Both the position numbers and the translations under genes were made by a program. Shown piece by piece: positions 1-9,700 of a stretch of DNA of 64,000 nt. Within the stretch, counting starts at the first letter, position 1, and each line of letters opens with the position of its first letter. The notes below the pieces were generated by a model. It ran no database searches. It was not told where the DNA came from and saw nothing but the letters and a program-made list of their open reading frames with translations. Where the stretch lies: NCBI RefSeq assembly GCF_009938205.1, contig NZ_AP019654.1, positions 1,116,001 through 1,180,000 on the forward strand, in the 5' to 3' direction. This DNA is from Vibrio panuliri. GTDB lineage: Bacteria > Pseudomonadota > Gammaproteobacteria > Enterobacterales > Vibrionaceae.

Positions 1-1602
1 AAAGTTGAAATGGGGATTATCCCGATCATGCTTTTGTGTGTGCTGATTGGCTATGTGGTGATCAACCGTTCATTGATTGACCCGATTGCGCATATTGCGC
101 GAGAAGTTGATGACTCCAAGCATGGTGGCCTAATTAACTTAAACTACCGTAACGATGATGAGATTAAACACTTGATCGATGTGTTTAATCAAAAAACGGT
201 GTTCCTCGAGCAAGAAAAGAAAAAAGCATTAGCATCCACCCGAGCCAAAAGTGCTTTCTTAGCCACCATTTCTCATGAAGTGCGTACGCCAATGAATGGC
301 GTGTTAGGTACTGCGCAGATTCTGCTAAAAACCGATTTAACGCCGGAGCAGCGCAAGCATCTAAAAACACTCTATGATTCTGGCGACCATATGATGATGC
401 TACTCAATGAGATCTTAGACTTCTCCAAGATTGAGCAGGGCCATTTGGAGCTTGAGCGAGCGCCATTCCCTCTGGAATCAATTTTGGGCAGTATTAATAG
501 TGTGTACTACACCTTATGTGCTGAAAAAGGACTGAAGTTTGCGATTGAGAGTGACATCAGCAAGTTGCGTTGGTACATCTCCGATAAGGCGCGCTTAAGA
601 CAGATCCTGTTTAACCTGCTTAACAACGCGGTTAAGTTTACTTCTCATGGCGCTATTACCGTTAGCTTTGCTGAAGTGGAGATGGAAGGGCGCAACTACC
701 TTAATATTAAAGTGACCGATTCTGGCGTAGGGATTGATAGCTCGGCACTGGATAAAATCTTCAAACCCTTTGTGCAAGCAGAGTCTTCAACTACTCGTCG
801 TTTTGGTGGGACAGGGCTTGGCCTTGCGATTGTGAAGCAAATCAGTGAACTGATGAACGGCGACATCTCAGTGCAGAGCAAGTTGGGCGAGGGCACGACC
901 TTTGATGTTCTGCTAGAGATGGAAATATGCCCGCCAGCGCAAACCGAAGTGCGAGAGCACAAGAAACTCGACTACACAGGTTTGAAAGTGTTGATTGTGG
1001 AAGATAACCGCACCAACACCATTATTATTAAGAGCTTTATGGCGGGTAAAGGCTTTGAGTGCCACTGTGTAGGTGATGGTGAGCAAGCGGTAGAAGCGGT
1101 GCAAAATAGCCAGTTTGACCTGATTATGATGGACAACCATATGCCACGAAAAGATGGCATAACCGCAACACAAGAGATTCGGGCATTAAGTTGTGCAGGT
1201 GCCGATACCTTAATTTTTGGTTGTACCGCGGACCTATTTAAAGAGACCCAAGAGCGGATGATGGCTGCAGGTGTGGACGGCATTGTTTCCAAACCCATTG
1301 ACGAGAAAGAGCTTGATGATCTGCTCTACCGACACTCAGATAAGCTCTACCAGTTTAAACCTCTGCATGGTAGCCAAACGCGGGTGCCATTTAACGCAGA
1401 AGAGCAGTTAGTTTCACTCTATATTGCGGTTGAAGACCGCAAACCAGATGATGCCCATCAGATCTTATCTAAGATGTTTAGCCACTTTGAGCACAATGAA
1501 GAGAGTGACGCTGGTGCGTTACTTGCTCCTCTAGTTAAGCAAAAACAACTCCCCTCACAGCAAGAGCTTGATGTACTGACCGTTTTACTAAAAGATGCCT
1601 GA
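1..1602 (+). CDS. Hybrid sensor histidine kinase (5' end outside window)
   Basis: Membrane-bound phosphorelay kinase of the LuxQ/TorS style. The frame is open to base 1 with no start or signal, so the sensor domain lies upstream. Visible in order: the end of a transmembrane helix, a HAMP segment, the H-box SHEVRTPMNG near residue 90, ATP-binding boxes including GTGLGLAIV, and a receiver domain with DNHMP near residue 377 followed by a KP loop. About 90 residues follow the receiver; I see no clear HPt motif there, so an external phosphotransfer protein is probably needed. The receiver resembles that of the hybrid kinase at 46972-49314 (shared MDNHMP and TADxF motifs), so the two look like distant paralogues. 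The ligand cannot be inferred. Confidence 0.9.
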   Translation, partial: KVEMGIIPIMLLCVLIGYVVINRSLIDPIAHIAREVDDSKHGGLINLNYRNDDEIKHLIDVFNQKTVFLEQEKKKALASTRAKSAFLATISHEVRTPMNGVLGTAQILLKTDLTPEQRKHLKTLYDSGDHMMMLLNEILDFSKIEQGHLELERAPFPLESILGSINSVYYTLCAEKGLKFAIESDISKLRWYISDKARLRQILFNLLNNAVKFTSHGAITVSFAEVEMEGRNYLNIKVTDSGVGIDSSALDKIFKPFVQAESSTTRRFGGTGLGLAIVKQISELMNGDISVQSKLGEGTTFDVLLEMEICPPAQTEVREHKKLDYTGLKVLIVEDNRTNTIIIKSFMAGKGFECHCVGDGEQAVEAVQNSQFDLIMMDNHMPRKDGITATQEIRALSCAGADTLIFGCTADLFKETQERMMAAGVDGIVSKPIDEKELDDLLYRHSDKLYQFKPLHGSQTRVPFNAEEQLVSLYIAVEDRKPDDAHQILSKMFSHFEHNEESDAGALLAPLVKQKQLPSQQELDVLTVLLKDA

Positions 1603-1639
1603 TTTACTGATAATTTTATAAACGCAGAACCTTCCAATA

Positions 1640-1680
1640 AATAGCTAATGTCGCCCTAGTGACATTAGCTATTTTCCTTT
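1640..1680 (+). terminator. Hairpin terminator after the hybrid kinase
   Basis: Two 13-base arms (AATAGCTAATGTC and GACATTAGCTATT) pair perfectly around an 8-base loop, and the 3' flank is T-rich (TTCCTTT). It lies 38 bases after the kinase stop codon. The T-tract is interrupted, so efficiency is uncertain. Confidence 0.7.
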
Positions 1681-1835
1681 AAAAACCAGTGGTTTATCCA
1701 TAACTCTATTTTAAATAAAGTATCAAATTCTAATTAAATAATGATTTAATAGCGGTATTTACTGGCTATTTCTCAAATGATGGCTTTTGATGTTGCACAA
1801 TTGTTGTTATAACAGATTTATATGTTGAGGTTAGA

Positions 1836-2288
1836 GTGAAAGTCGCTGGATCATTTAATATTCGAAATGCATTAGCAGATACCTTTGCTATGGTGGTTTT
1901 TTGTTTTGTCACTGGCATGCTAATCGAGATAATTATCTCCGGCATGACATTTGAGCAATCGCTGGCTTCACGGATGTTATCTATTCCGGTCAATATTGCG
2001 ATTGCATGGCCTTACGGCATTTATAGAGATGCGGTATTACGCTTGGGTAACCGTGTATCACCATCAAGTTTTATGAAGAACTTATGTGACTTGGTGGCAT
2101 ACGTTTCATTTCAATCGCCAGCGTACGCCTGCATTTTGTTGGTGGTAGGTGCGACCCCAGAGCAGATCATCACAGCAGTGGCTTCAAACGCGGTGGTATC
2201 ATGTGTGATGGGTGTGCTTTACGGCCACTTCTTAGATGCTTGTCGTAAATGGTTTAAAGTGCCAGGCTACTACACCCCAGAAATGTAG
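1836..2288 (+). CDS. alaE: L-alanine exporter AlaE
   Basis: Small inner-membrane protein (150 aa) matching the AlaE family, which exports L-alanine and prevents toxic intracellular build-up. Recognised from the N-terminal [11 protein letters not shown] and the central [20 protein letters not shown] signature. About four hydrophobic helices are visible and the length is typical of the family. The start is GTG at 1836, preceded by TTGAGG with a 5-base spacer. It stands alone between a kinase terminator and a tRNA gene. In Escherichia coli alaE responds to Lrp and alanine; nothing in this sequence shows the local control. Confidence 0.92.
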   Translation: MKVAGSFNIRNALADTFAMVVFCFVTGMLIEIIISGMTFEQSLASRMLSIPVNIAIAWPYGIYRDAVLRLGNRVSPSSFMKNLCDLVAYVSFQSPAYACILLVVGATPEQIITAVASNAVVSCVMGVLYGHFLDACRKWFKVPGYYTPEM

Positions 2289-2363
2289 GTGTACAATCTG
2301 TCAGCAAATCAGACAATACGTAACCAATCAAACGCGCATAATAGGATTTTTTAGGGTTTGCAC

Positions 2364-2392
2364 TTGACCTAAACCCATAGAATCATTAAATT
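2364..2392 (+). promoter_or_regulatory. Promoter of tRNA-Ser
   Basis: A -35 box TTGACC (2364-2369) and a -10 box TAAATT (2387-2392) are separated by 17 bases, followed by a GC-rich discriminator (GCGCC). This layout is typical of stringently controlled stable-RNA promoters. The mature tRNA begins about 40 bases downstream. Confidence 0.65.
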
Positions 2393-2432
2393 AGCGCCTC
2401 GTTAGCAAACAATGCTAACCACAATTTGATTC

Positions 2433-2520
2433 GGTGAGTTGTCCGAGTGGCTGAAGGAGCACGCCTGGAAAGTGTGTATACGGCAACGTATCGAGAGTTC
2501 GAATCTCTCACTCACCGCCA
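2433..2520 (+). tRNA. tRNA-Ser (anticodon GGA)
   Basis: An 88-nt class II tRNA with a long variable arm and an encoded CCA end. The acceptor arms GGTGAGT and ACTCACC pair, the T loop is GTTCGAATC, and the anticodon GGA lies at 2467-2469 in the loop CTGGAAA. It reads UCC and UCU serine codons. It is closely similar to the E. coli tRNA-Ser(GGA) from memory. The gene is intact, and a degraded integrase 317 bases downstream suggests its 3' end served as an integration site. Confidence 0.97.
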
Positions 2521-2527
2521 CATTCTA

Positions 2528-2557
2528 AGCCCCAGCAGAAATGCTGGGGCTTTTTTT
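2528..2557 (+). terminator. Rho-independent terminator of tRNA-Ser
   Basis: Perfect 10-bp stem AGCCCCAGCA / TGCTGGGGCT with a GAAA tetraloop, followed by seven T residues. It starts seven bases after the CCA end of the tRNA. Confidence 0.93.
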
Positions 2558-2836
2558 GTTCTACATAAATTAATAATTTATATTCCTTATGACTCGCTAG
2601 ATTCTTTCCCTATAAGCCTATATCGATGATTGTAAGTAGCGCTTAAAGTAATGTAAGCATACATAGCTGAGATTTGTTCCAGCAGGAAAACTGGGACCAA
2701 AAGGGTTATGTTGGCCGACGTACGTAACTCTAGCTCTTGGTAAGTTTTTGATTTTAAAAATAAATATTATCAAAGTAATGCTAAAAAGTCGTCTACTATA
2801 CTCCTTGTTCAGGCGCTATTTTTATGGAGCGATCGT

Positions 2837-3453
2837 ATGCCAAGTAGAGTCCTTTACAAGGTAACAGCTGCAGATGTTAAGAATTCAAAACCCTAACCTA
2901 AGGTGAAATAAATGGGTGAGAATAAAAATGAGAAGGTCGTTTCTAGACGAATAAGCTATGGGTGAATTTGTACCTTTATGTACGTAAATCTGGCTCTAAA
3001 AGTTGGGAGTTTAAGTTCATTAATAATAGGGGTAGAACGACATTTATAGGGCGAGGTGGATACTCAGAAATATCATTGTGAGAAGCTAGAAACAGTGCAG
3101 AGGTTTGCCGCTTACAAATTCGATAGGGCAAAGACCCTTTAGAAGAGAAAAAAGTGGCTCAAATAGTGAAACAGAATGAATGGAAAAATACATTCAGAGA
3201 GTTCTCAAAGGTATTTTTGGACTATGAGTTAAAACGAGGTATCTCTGACAAAACACTTGGTTTAAAGAAAGCGCGAGTTATAAATCATATCAATTCACTC
3301 TTTGGAGATATCACGCTATCTCAATTGTCAGCCAGTGTTGCAACTGATGGATTACAGAAGTTCCTAGATTATGATCGATTGTCCCTGATGGCCAAACTTA
3401 TCGAATTGCTAAATGAAATAATGGAATTTGCGATAACACCTGATGTGTATTAG
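2837..3453 (+). pseudogene. Degenerate P4-type tyrosine integrase
   Basis: Remnant of a tRNA-targeting integrase of the P4/DUF4102 family. From ATG 2837 one reads VTAADVKNSKP, which matches the family N-terminus, then a stop. A later stretch gives VRKSGSKSWEFKF and GRGGYSEISL, then a stop, then EARNSAEV, another stop, and finally an open stretch (3154-3453) resembling the SAM-like core-binding domain. The catalytic domain with its Arg, His and Tyr residues is absent. Its position just downstream of tRNA-Ser fits an old island whose integrase has decayed. It is clearly non-functional. Confidence 0.8.
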
Positions 3454-3787
3454 TTCCGACTAGATCTGACAATTTGAAAAGAAGAGAGTCTGACTGGGGA
3501 ACAGCATTACTTGCTTTGTAGCCCACAGTTTTGTGAGTCGTGTATGTTTTAGGAAAAGTGCAATAGATGACCTCCTAAATTAATAAAGACGGTGAAAAAC
3601 TAAGCTGGCACTATTATCGAGAAAAAGATGTGAATTTTTTCAGGGAAATTAGCGGAATATGCACATGTACACATTATATTAGTTTAAAATACAGAGTTAT
3701 ACAGTATTGAGCCTGACTAACAGCGTAAGCCGGCCTGGTTATTACCTGTATTTCTGCCTATCTAACATTTTCATGGGGTTATAACAC
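3454..3787. other. Intergenic region before dptF
   Basis: 334 bases between the integrase remnant and dptF. All frames carry many stops and I recognise no gene; it may be decayed integrase or transposase sequence. The promoter of the dpt operon should lie here, and AT-rich stretches around 3677-3710 could supply a -10 element, but no convincing -35/-10 pair stands out. Confidence 0.5.
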
Positions 3788-5377
3788 TTGATTGATTTAC
3801 GAACCGCACTGAGTGTGATGTCAAAATCGTCGCCATATGCAGTCTCTACAGAGAGAGACGCAGTACTATCTACGGACCTAGATGCTGTAAAAAAGTATCT
3901 TTATGTAAGAACTGACATCGAAGACAAATTTGTTAAAGAATTGAAAGAACTATCCTCGACAGATAAGAAATTAATTTTTTTGTGTGGTAGTAGTGGTGAT
4001 GGAAAGTCTGAAATACTTACAAAGTATAAGAAAGAATATCAAAATAGAGCTGACTTTCATCTTGATGCAACCCACAGTTTCCGTCCGACGGACACCGCAA
4101 TTCAAACCTTGGACAAACTCTTTTTTGATTTTGAGCGAGGGGGGAGGTCACTAGTCGTTGGTATCAATGTGGGAATGATGGGTAACTACGCAGAGGAAGG
4201 TGATGTTATCTCGGTGAGAACATCGATAAAGAACTACCTAGAGCATGAAACAATACCGGATAACCATGTTTACCTCAATTTTGAAGACCACCCTAGGTTC
4301 ACCCTCGAAGACGAAGGACACAGCTCTCAGTTTGTTAGTGACTTGCTAACTAAAATTACAGCGCAGGAAGATAACCTGATCCGCCAGTACTTTGATAAAG
4401 AGCTGCAGTCAACAAGGCCGAACCAACGTTTAATATCCAACTATCAGATCTTGAGCCGACCAGAGGTTCAGGCTGTCATTATTGATGTGCTTTTCAAGGC
4501 TAGATTGATAAAAGACCAGTTTCTAACGGCGCGCTCTCTGTTGGATTTTGTCTTTCATTTATTGGCTGGCCCTGGTCTACTTCAAGACAATCTTTTTGCA
4601 TCTCGAGAAAACGAGCTAACCAGTAAAATCACAGAATTTGACCCGGCTAACGTCCATTCTAAAGGGCTGGATGCCTTCGTTTTGGCCCGCAATCTGAAAC
4701 TGGAAGACGGCGAATTTGACATTTTCTGTTCTGGGGTAAAGGAGTTAGTGGGTGGCGGCAATATTAGTGCGAGCTCTTATGTAAGGTTGTTTTATTTGCT
4801 GCGCCAGACAGATGTAAGTAACAACTACCACCTCCAGTTCGCTAGTGACTTTGATGAGCAGCTCTTATTTCATTACTCGAAACTTTGGCAAACCCATGTG
4901 AATTACAGCGGCGAAGTAGCTGAGCGTAAGATGTTGCGCGAGTTTTATCGAGATACTGCAGTCGCAGCCATTCATAAATACATTAACCGAAATGCGCCAG
5001 AGTTGAGTCGAGGCGAGTATTTTGTCTCGAGTCACAACGGAGTCCAGCTCGCTGCAGAACTGGATATTCAACCATCATTTGACGACATTCAATGCGATAA
5101 TGGGCGTTCTATCGGGCATTTTTTAGCTTACTTCAAAATCGGTGATGCGATCATTCCAATGCCAATAAGCATCAACCTTTTGAGTTTGATGCTACGTATT
5201 CTTGAGGGTTACATGCCCAATAAACACGATAAGACGACAGTCGTTATGCTTGATGAAGTTACGGCTCACATAGCAGATGTCGCGAGTAAGGCTACATCTC
5301 TTTATGTTTTGGATAACGGAAAGAAAATAAAAATCAACAACATCGAAGATGAGTACTTTGAGGTAAGTGGACTATGA
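3788..5377 (+). CDS. dptF: DNA phosphorothioation-dependent restriction protein DptF
   Basis: ATPase subunit of the DptFGH (also called DndFGH) restriction machinery, which acts on DNA lacking phosphorothioate marks. The 529-aa product has a Walker A loop GSSGDGKS at residues 67-74 after a conserved KSSPYAVSTERD N-terminus, and its length is typical. The start is taken as TTG 3788, with a GGGG motif about 10 bases upstream; an in-frame ATG at 3818 is the alternative and would remove part of the conserved N-terminus. The stop overlaps the dptG start by 4 bases (ATGA), showing translational coupling. First gene of the dptF-dptG-dptH operon. Confidence 0.9.
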   Translation: MIDLRTALSVMSKSSPYAVSTERDAVLSTDLDAVKKYLYVRTDIEDKFVKELKELSSTDKKLIFLCGSSGDGKSEILTKYKKEYQNRADFHLDATHSFRPTDTAIQTLDKLFFDFERGGRSLVVGINVGMMGNYAEEGDVISVRTSIKNYLEHETIPDNHVYLNFEDHPRFTLEDEGHSSQFVSDLLTKITAQEDNLIRQYFDKELQSTRPNQRLISNYQILSRPEVQAVIIDVLFKARLIKDQFLTARSLLDFVFHLLAGPGLLQDNLFASRENELTSKITEFDPANVHSKGLDAFVLARNLKLEDGEFDIFCSGVKELVGGGNISASSYVRLFYLLRQTDVSNNYHLQFASDFDEQLLFHYSKLWQTHVNYSGEVAERKMLREFYRDTAVAAIHKYINRNAPELSRGEYFVSSHNGVQLAAELDIQPSFDDIQCDNGRSIGHFLAYFKIGDAIIPMPISINLLSLMLRILEGYMPNKHDKTTVVMLDEVTAHIADVASKATSLYVLDNGKKIKINNIEDEYFEVSGL

Positions 5378-6732
5378 TAGTGGCGCAGATCAGAGCGGAT
5401 CTCCCGCAGGCAAGTAAAGATGTAAACCCAAGTAACGCTTTGAGTAGTTACTTTCCGATCCGAACAAGCGATAGGAAAAACAAAGAGATCTTTGACTGGG
5501 ATACCGTGCTCGGTTTCACAGTCAAAAACGCTTATCGTAAGTACCAAGAGCTAGACGTTGAGGCCTTTAAATCTGGGGTAGAAGCTCGTTTTATTGGTAA
5601 GCTAGTTGGAGAAAAATTTTGGCTAGTACTCGATAAAATGTACTTTGAGCGAGAAGGGTTTTACAACATAGCTCCCGAGTTTTTGTTGTTTAAAGCGAAT
5701 AAAAAACAAGGGGCAACGGCCAGCTCTCGTCTAGGGGACATGTACTCAAGCCTTATGCAGGATTTTCTTCCAACCGAGAAGCTCAACGTATCGATGAACT
5801 TTCTCGAGCGAGAGCTTTATGAAGAGTTGAAGGAACAACTAAAAAAACAATCCGGAAATAAGGAATCGAAAAGCAAGAAAAATGAGCAGGTTATTGGAAA
5901 TAATGAGTACCCGTACCTACCCTTCTTAACCAAGCACTTTCAACAAGACCTTCACTTCTTAGAGGAACATCCCAAGTACCTCCTTTCTAAGTTTACTGAT
6001 TTTTTGCGTTTGTATGCTGTCCTCTACACATCTCAACTTGCGTTGAATCTAGGTAGCTGGCGAGAAGGTAAACCAGGACCAAAGCGTTGCTACTTCATTT
6101 TAGAAAGTGAAAAGGCTAGTGAAGAGCGGACCAATGTGAAAGATTTTGGTTTTGGACAGCTGAACCGAGCAATGCATAATATTTTCCCCTATTTGGCAAT
6201 GAGCGACAGCCTACAGATACCTAAAGCGCGTAAGCAACCTATCTGGAAACTTGCTCAGCAGCTACAGGAAAGTCCGGAGCTTGCGGAAAAGTTAAGTAAT
6301 TACGCAGAAGCATTTAATGAGCGCCGTGGCCTTGACCAGAAAATAGTGCAAACAAAAGACCCCTTGGCTGCTTTGGAACAGCTACTCAAGCTATCGAAAG
6401 ATGAGTTTGGGCGAGGTATGTCCAAGCACTCAATAAATAATGAATATGTCCAGACTATCCAAAGAGAGCTGTGCTCAAATTTCATCTATAGCCGAGGACG
6501 TATTGGCAAGGTCTTGGTTATAAATCAAGACTATTTAATGTTACTCACAAATCTTGTGATTGGAAAGCAAGAGAAAATGCGTTTCCACGAGCTGGTTTTA
6601 GCATTTGAATCTCGCGGCGTGTTTCTCGATAAGCAAAGTCATGCGGCATTAATCGAGTTTTATGAGCGAATTGGTAATGTGGAAAAAATGAGTGATAGTG
6701 GAGACGCAGTATATGTACGTAAAACCATTTGA
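5374..6732 (+). CDS. dptG: DNA phosphorothioation-dependent restriction protein DptG
   Basis: Middle subunit of the DptFGH complex, 452 aa. No enzymatic motif is visible. The protein is charged and largely helical, with a lysine-rich linker near residues 150-170 (KKQSGNKESKSKKNE). The assignment rests on size and on its fixed place between dptF and dptH; its role in the complex is thought to be structural or DNA-related. It starts at ATG 5374 within the dptF stop and its 3' end overlaps the start of dptH. Confidence 0.87.
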   Translation: MIVAQIRADLPQASKDVNPSNALSSYFPIRTSDRKNKEIFDWDTVLGFTVKNAYRKYQELDVEAFKSGVEARFIGKLVGEKFWLVLDKMYFEREGFYNIAPEFLLFKANKKQGATASSRLGDMYSSLMQDFLPTEKLNVSMNFLERELYEELKEQLKKQSGNKESKSKKNEQVIGNNEYPYLPFLTKHFQQDLHFLEEHPKYLLSKFTDFLRLYAVLYTSQLALNLGSWREGKPGPKRCYFILESEKASEERTNVKDFGFGQLNRAMHNIFPYLAMSDSLQIPKARKQPIWKLAQQLQESPELAEKLSNYAEAFNERRGLDQKIVQTKDPLAALEQLLKLSKDEFGRGMSKHSINNEYVQTIQRELCSNFIYSRGRIGKVLVINQDYLMLLTNLVIGKQEKMRFHELVLAFESRGVFLDKQSHAALIEFYERIGNVEKMSDSGDAVYVRKTI

Positions 6733-9700
6733 GGACTTTTTGGTCGAGCTGTTTGTAAGTGATCTTGACTTCGAAAAAGCAGGAGAGAGGTATCACTTTA
6801 AATCGCCAGATAGTGCAAACAGCACGCGCCTCTACAAATCGTTTATGAACTTATCAAAGCGAGAAATCAATGCAGCAATCGGGGATGAGCTCATAAGTCT
6901 TCCGGTGGTTAATTGTGGAAAAATTAATTTAATACCTGTACTACACAGGGATGAAAAATCTCTCGGCACTAAGACGGCAGAGAGCACAACTAAACACGGG
7001 TTTACTGAAAATTTCATTTCAACTTTGCGTGATGCGGTTTCTGGTCAAAATGCTCAATTCAAGGGCTCGGTACTTTTAGTAATTCACAACAGTTCATTAG
7101 ACACAATTATTAGCGCTTGTGATGATGTGGCTAAAGAAAATTCGGTTTGGCACCCTGAAAAGATTAAAGATGCACTTTACGATATGATCGGCATTGCATC
7201 GAAACTTAGGAAAGTATCCGAGTGCCTGCTAGAACAGAGATATAAACAAGTTAATGAAGACGAGTCCACAATGTTTGGCTTCGAGGGATTACACAAGGTC
7301 GTACAGGATGGTGATTTGAAGTTTAGCGAGCTCAACTTGCTAGATGACCCTAAAATCCTGGATTGGCAAGATAACCCGAAGCAAATTGAAGAGCGACTGG
7401 AGCAAAACCGGAAGCTATACGACCGTATTGATCGGATCACCAAGAATGAAAACGATCCGAATGAGTTGAAGGAGAAGCTCGCAGAAATTGACTTTGGTGA
7501 TAAATTTATTAGTGAGCACTTTGGCGGCGATGACGCGTTTGGCTGGAAGCAAAGCTTAACCCTTGGAGAGTGTTTTCAAGAACAACAAAAAAACAAGCAA
7601 AATCTGCTCGAGCTTGAGCCTGAAATTCTGGACCGAGGTGAACTGATTGCTAAGAGCAAATCAGATACCAAAGCTGGTCAACGAGAGCGCCACCTAATCC
7701 TGTTATTGGAAGATGAACAGCAAACCTTCAATCTAGAGCTAAGCTTCTTAAATGGTCGAGTAGAGAAGAAGCAATGCTCGATCCAACATGACTACAACGG
7801 CGCCGTTGAGGTTACCGACATCAATAATACAGGGGGTAAGCGCAGCCGAGTTCTATTGGAAGGGACTTACACTGATAGCCCTGTCTTTTTTACCCTGTCA
7901 TTAAAGCGGGACAAAACTGCCGAGCGCTTTAAATTTAAAGTTCTAGCTATTCGAGCCAGAGATTTCCATGTTGATGCATTTCGTACCAATTTCTTAATCC
8001 AGCCCGCAACCACAGCAAAGAAAACACCTCAGGTTGTGCTTCAGACTGGGGACAAAGCCCTTGAGATTGCGGAGCAAGGTTCGAAAGTCTCTTTAGAAAA
8101 GATTGGGCAGGAGTTCGACCGCGGTGAAGTCGGAACCGTCGACTTTCAAAAAATCGCGAATGAATCTGATGAGCTTCGTTTCACTGTCAATAACGGTGAA
8201 GCATCCCTGACCTTCAATATTGAGGGTCCTGATGCGACCGACTCGTTGAGATTACCTTTGATGCTCGATCAAGAGCGACACGGTAAGCTCTTTACTCGAG
8301 ATGATTACTTTGGCCTATTCAGAGCAAACTCCAAAGTCGTGCTTGATAATAAAGAGAATTCTCCAGTAGGTCGTCGTTTAACACTGTTGCAATGGGAAGC
8401 CCAGCAGGTAGCACAGCGGTTGTTGAGCGGTGAAATTGTCGATGAAAACCCAGAAGGCGAGCAGCTTAGCATCGCAGACCTTGAAGTCAGTTACCCTAAT
8501 CTGCATATAGCGTATCGTGAACTTTTCGACTACTGCGTGGACAACCGTACCCTGATTAGCTTAGCTGGATGGGGGCCAAAGTTCCGCGATTTAGTAAAAA
8601 AGGTCGTCCAGCACTATTACGAGGCGCTAGATACCATTGAAAATGATGTGGTATTGAACGACCAGCAAAAACAGTTGATCAAGATAGGCTTTATCACTGC
8701 AGAAGGGCGAGAGTATATCTCACCATTTAGCCCGCTAGTACTTGCTCATTCACTGGAATTAGCTCAAAACATCGAAGCGGATCGTAGTGGTAGCTTTAAA
8801 GAGCTACCGCCGGTAACCGTCGCGCGATTGAACGCCCGTGGGTTATTACCTTATCTATATGATGCCCGTAATGGTTTTGCGTTTAGCCAAGAGGATAAAG
8901 ACAATTCATTCTGGATAGCGCTGATGCCACAGCAGGAAACCAGCTACGCTTTTGTTCGACGATTGGTGAAAGATAAGGTCTCCGAGTTTAAAGAGGCATT
9001 CTCTTCACTCTTCTCAGTAGGATCACAATCTACGTTGATCATCAACTCCGTCAATAACCATAAAAACCGTGAGTTGTTCCTAGGTTTGGTCGATTACGTA
9101 AAGGGACAAAAGGACAAGGTCTGCCATATCCATGTCAACTTGTATGACGATAAACTGCTCTACAGCGAGTTCGATCGTTTTGCAGAAACCGGCAGTCACG
9201 AAGAGTTAAAGGCCCGATATGAAATAGACAAAGGCGGTACCAAAGCACGCGAGCAGGCCGATATGGTGGTCGACTTGCTACGCACTCGAATCACTTACAG
9301 CAAGTTCGAAAATGATAAAGTCGATGGTGAGCAAGCCTATGCCCACCTGAGCTTCTTCCTCAATAACAGTAAGGTTGAAGCCCGCGATGTTAACGTTGAA
9401 AAACAGCTTAGCGGTGTTTTGTGTCATGGACTTATGGCCGGTGAAGCCTCCGAGTCTGAGGAAGGCAGTTACAACACTGCTTTTGGTTTGCGTGGGGTAG
9501 ATTGTGCCAACAAACCGCACCTGCAGATAGCGCAAAAGTTGAACAGTCTGATCAAGCCGGCTCGCCGCTCTGGTGAAAAAACCAGTAACGCCAAGTCGAT
9601 GAGCCTAATGGTTAGCGACAACTTCAAGACGCTGTTAGACCGCTCATATGAGAATTCCATTTGGACTACTATCATCGATCCCAAAGTTACTTTGGATTTT

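Noticed and set aside
2447-2629. 60-aa ORF through the tRNA-Ser gene
   Set aside because: It is translation of the tRNA and its terminator, not a protein gene.
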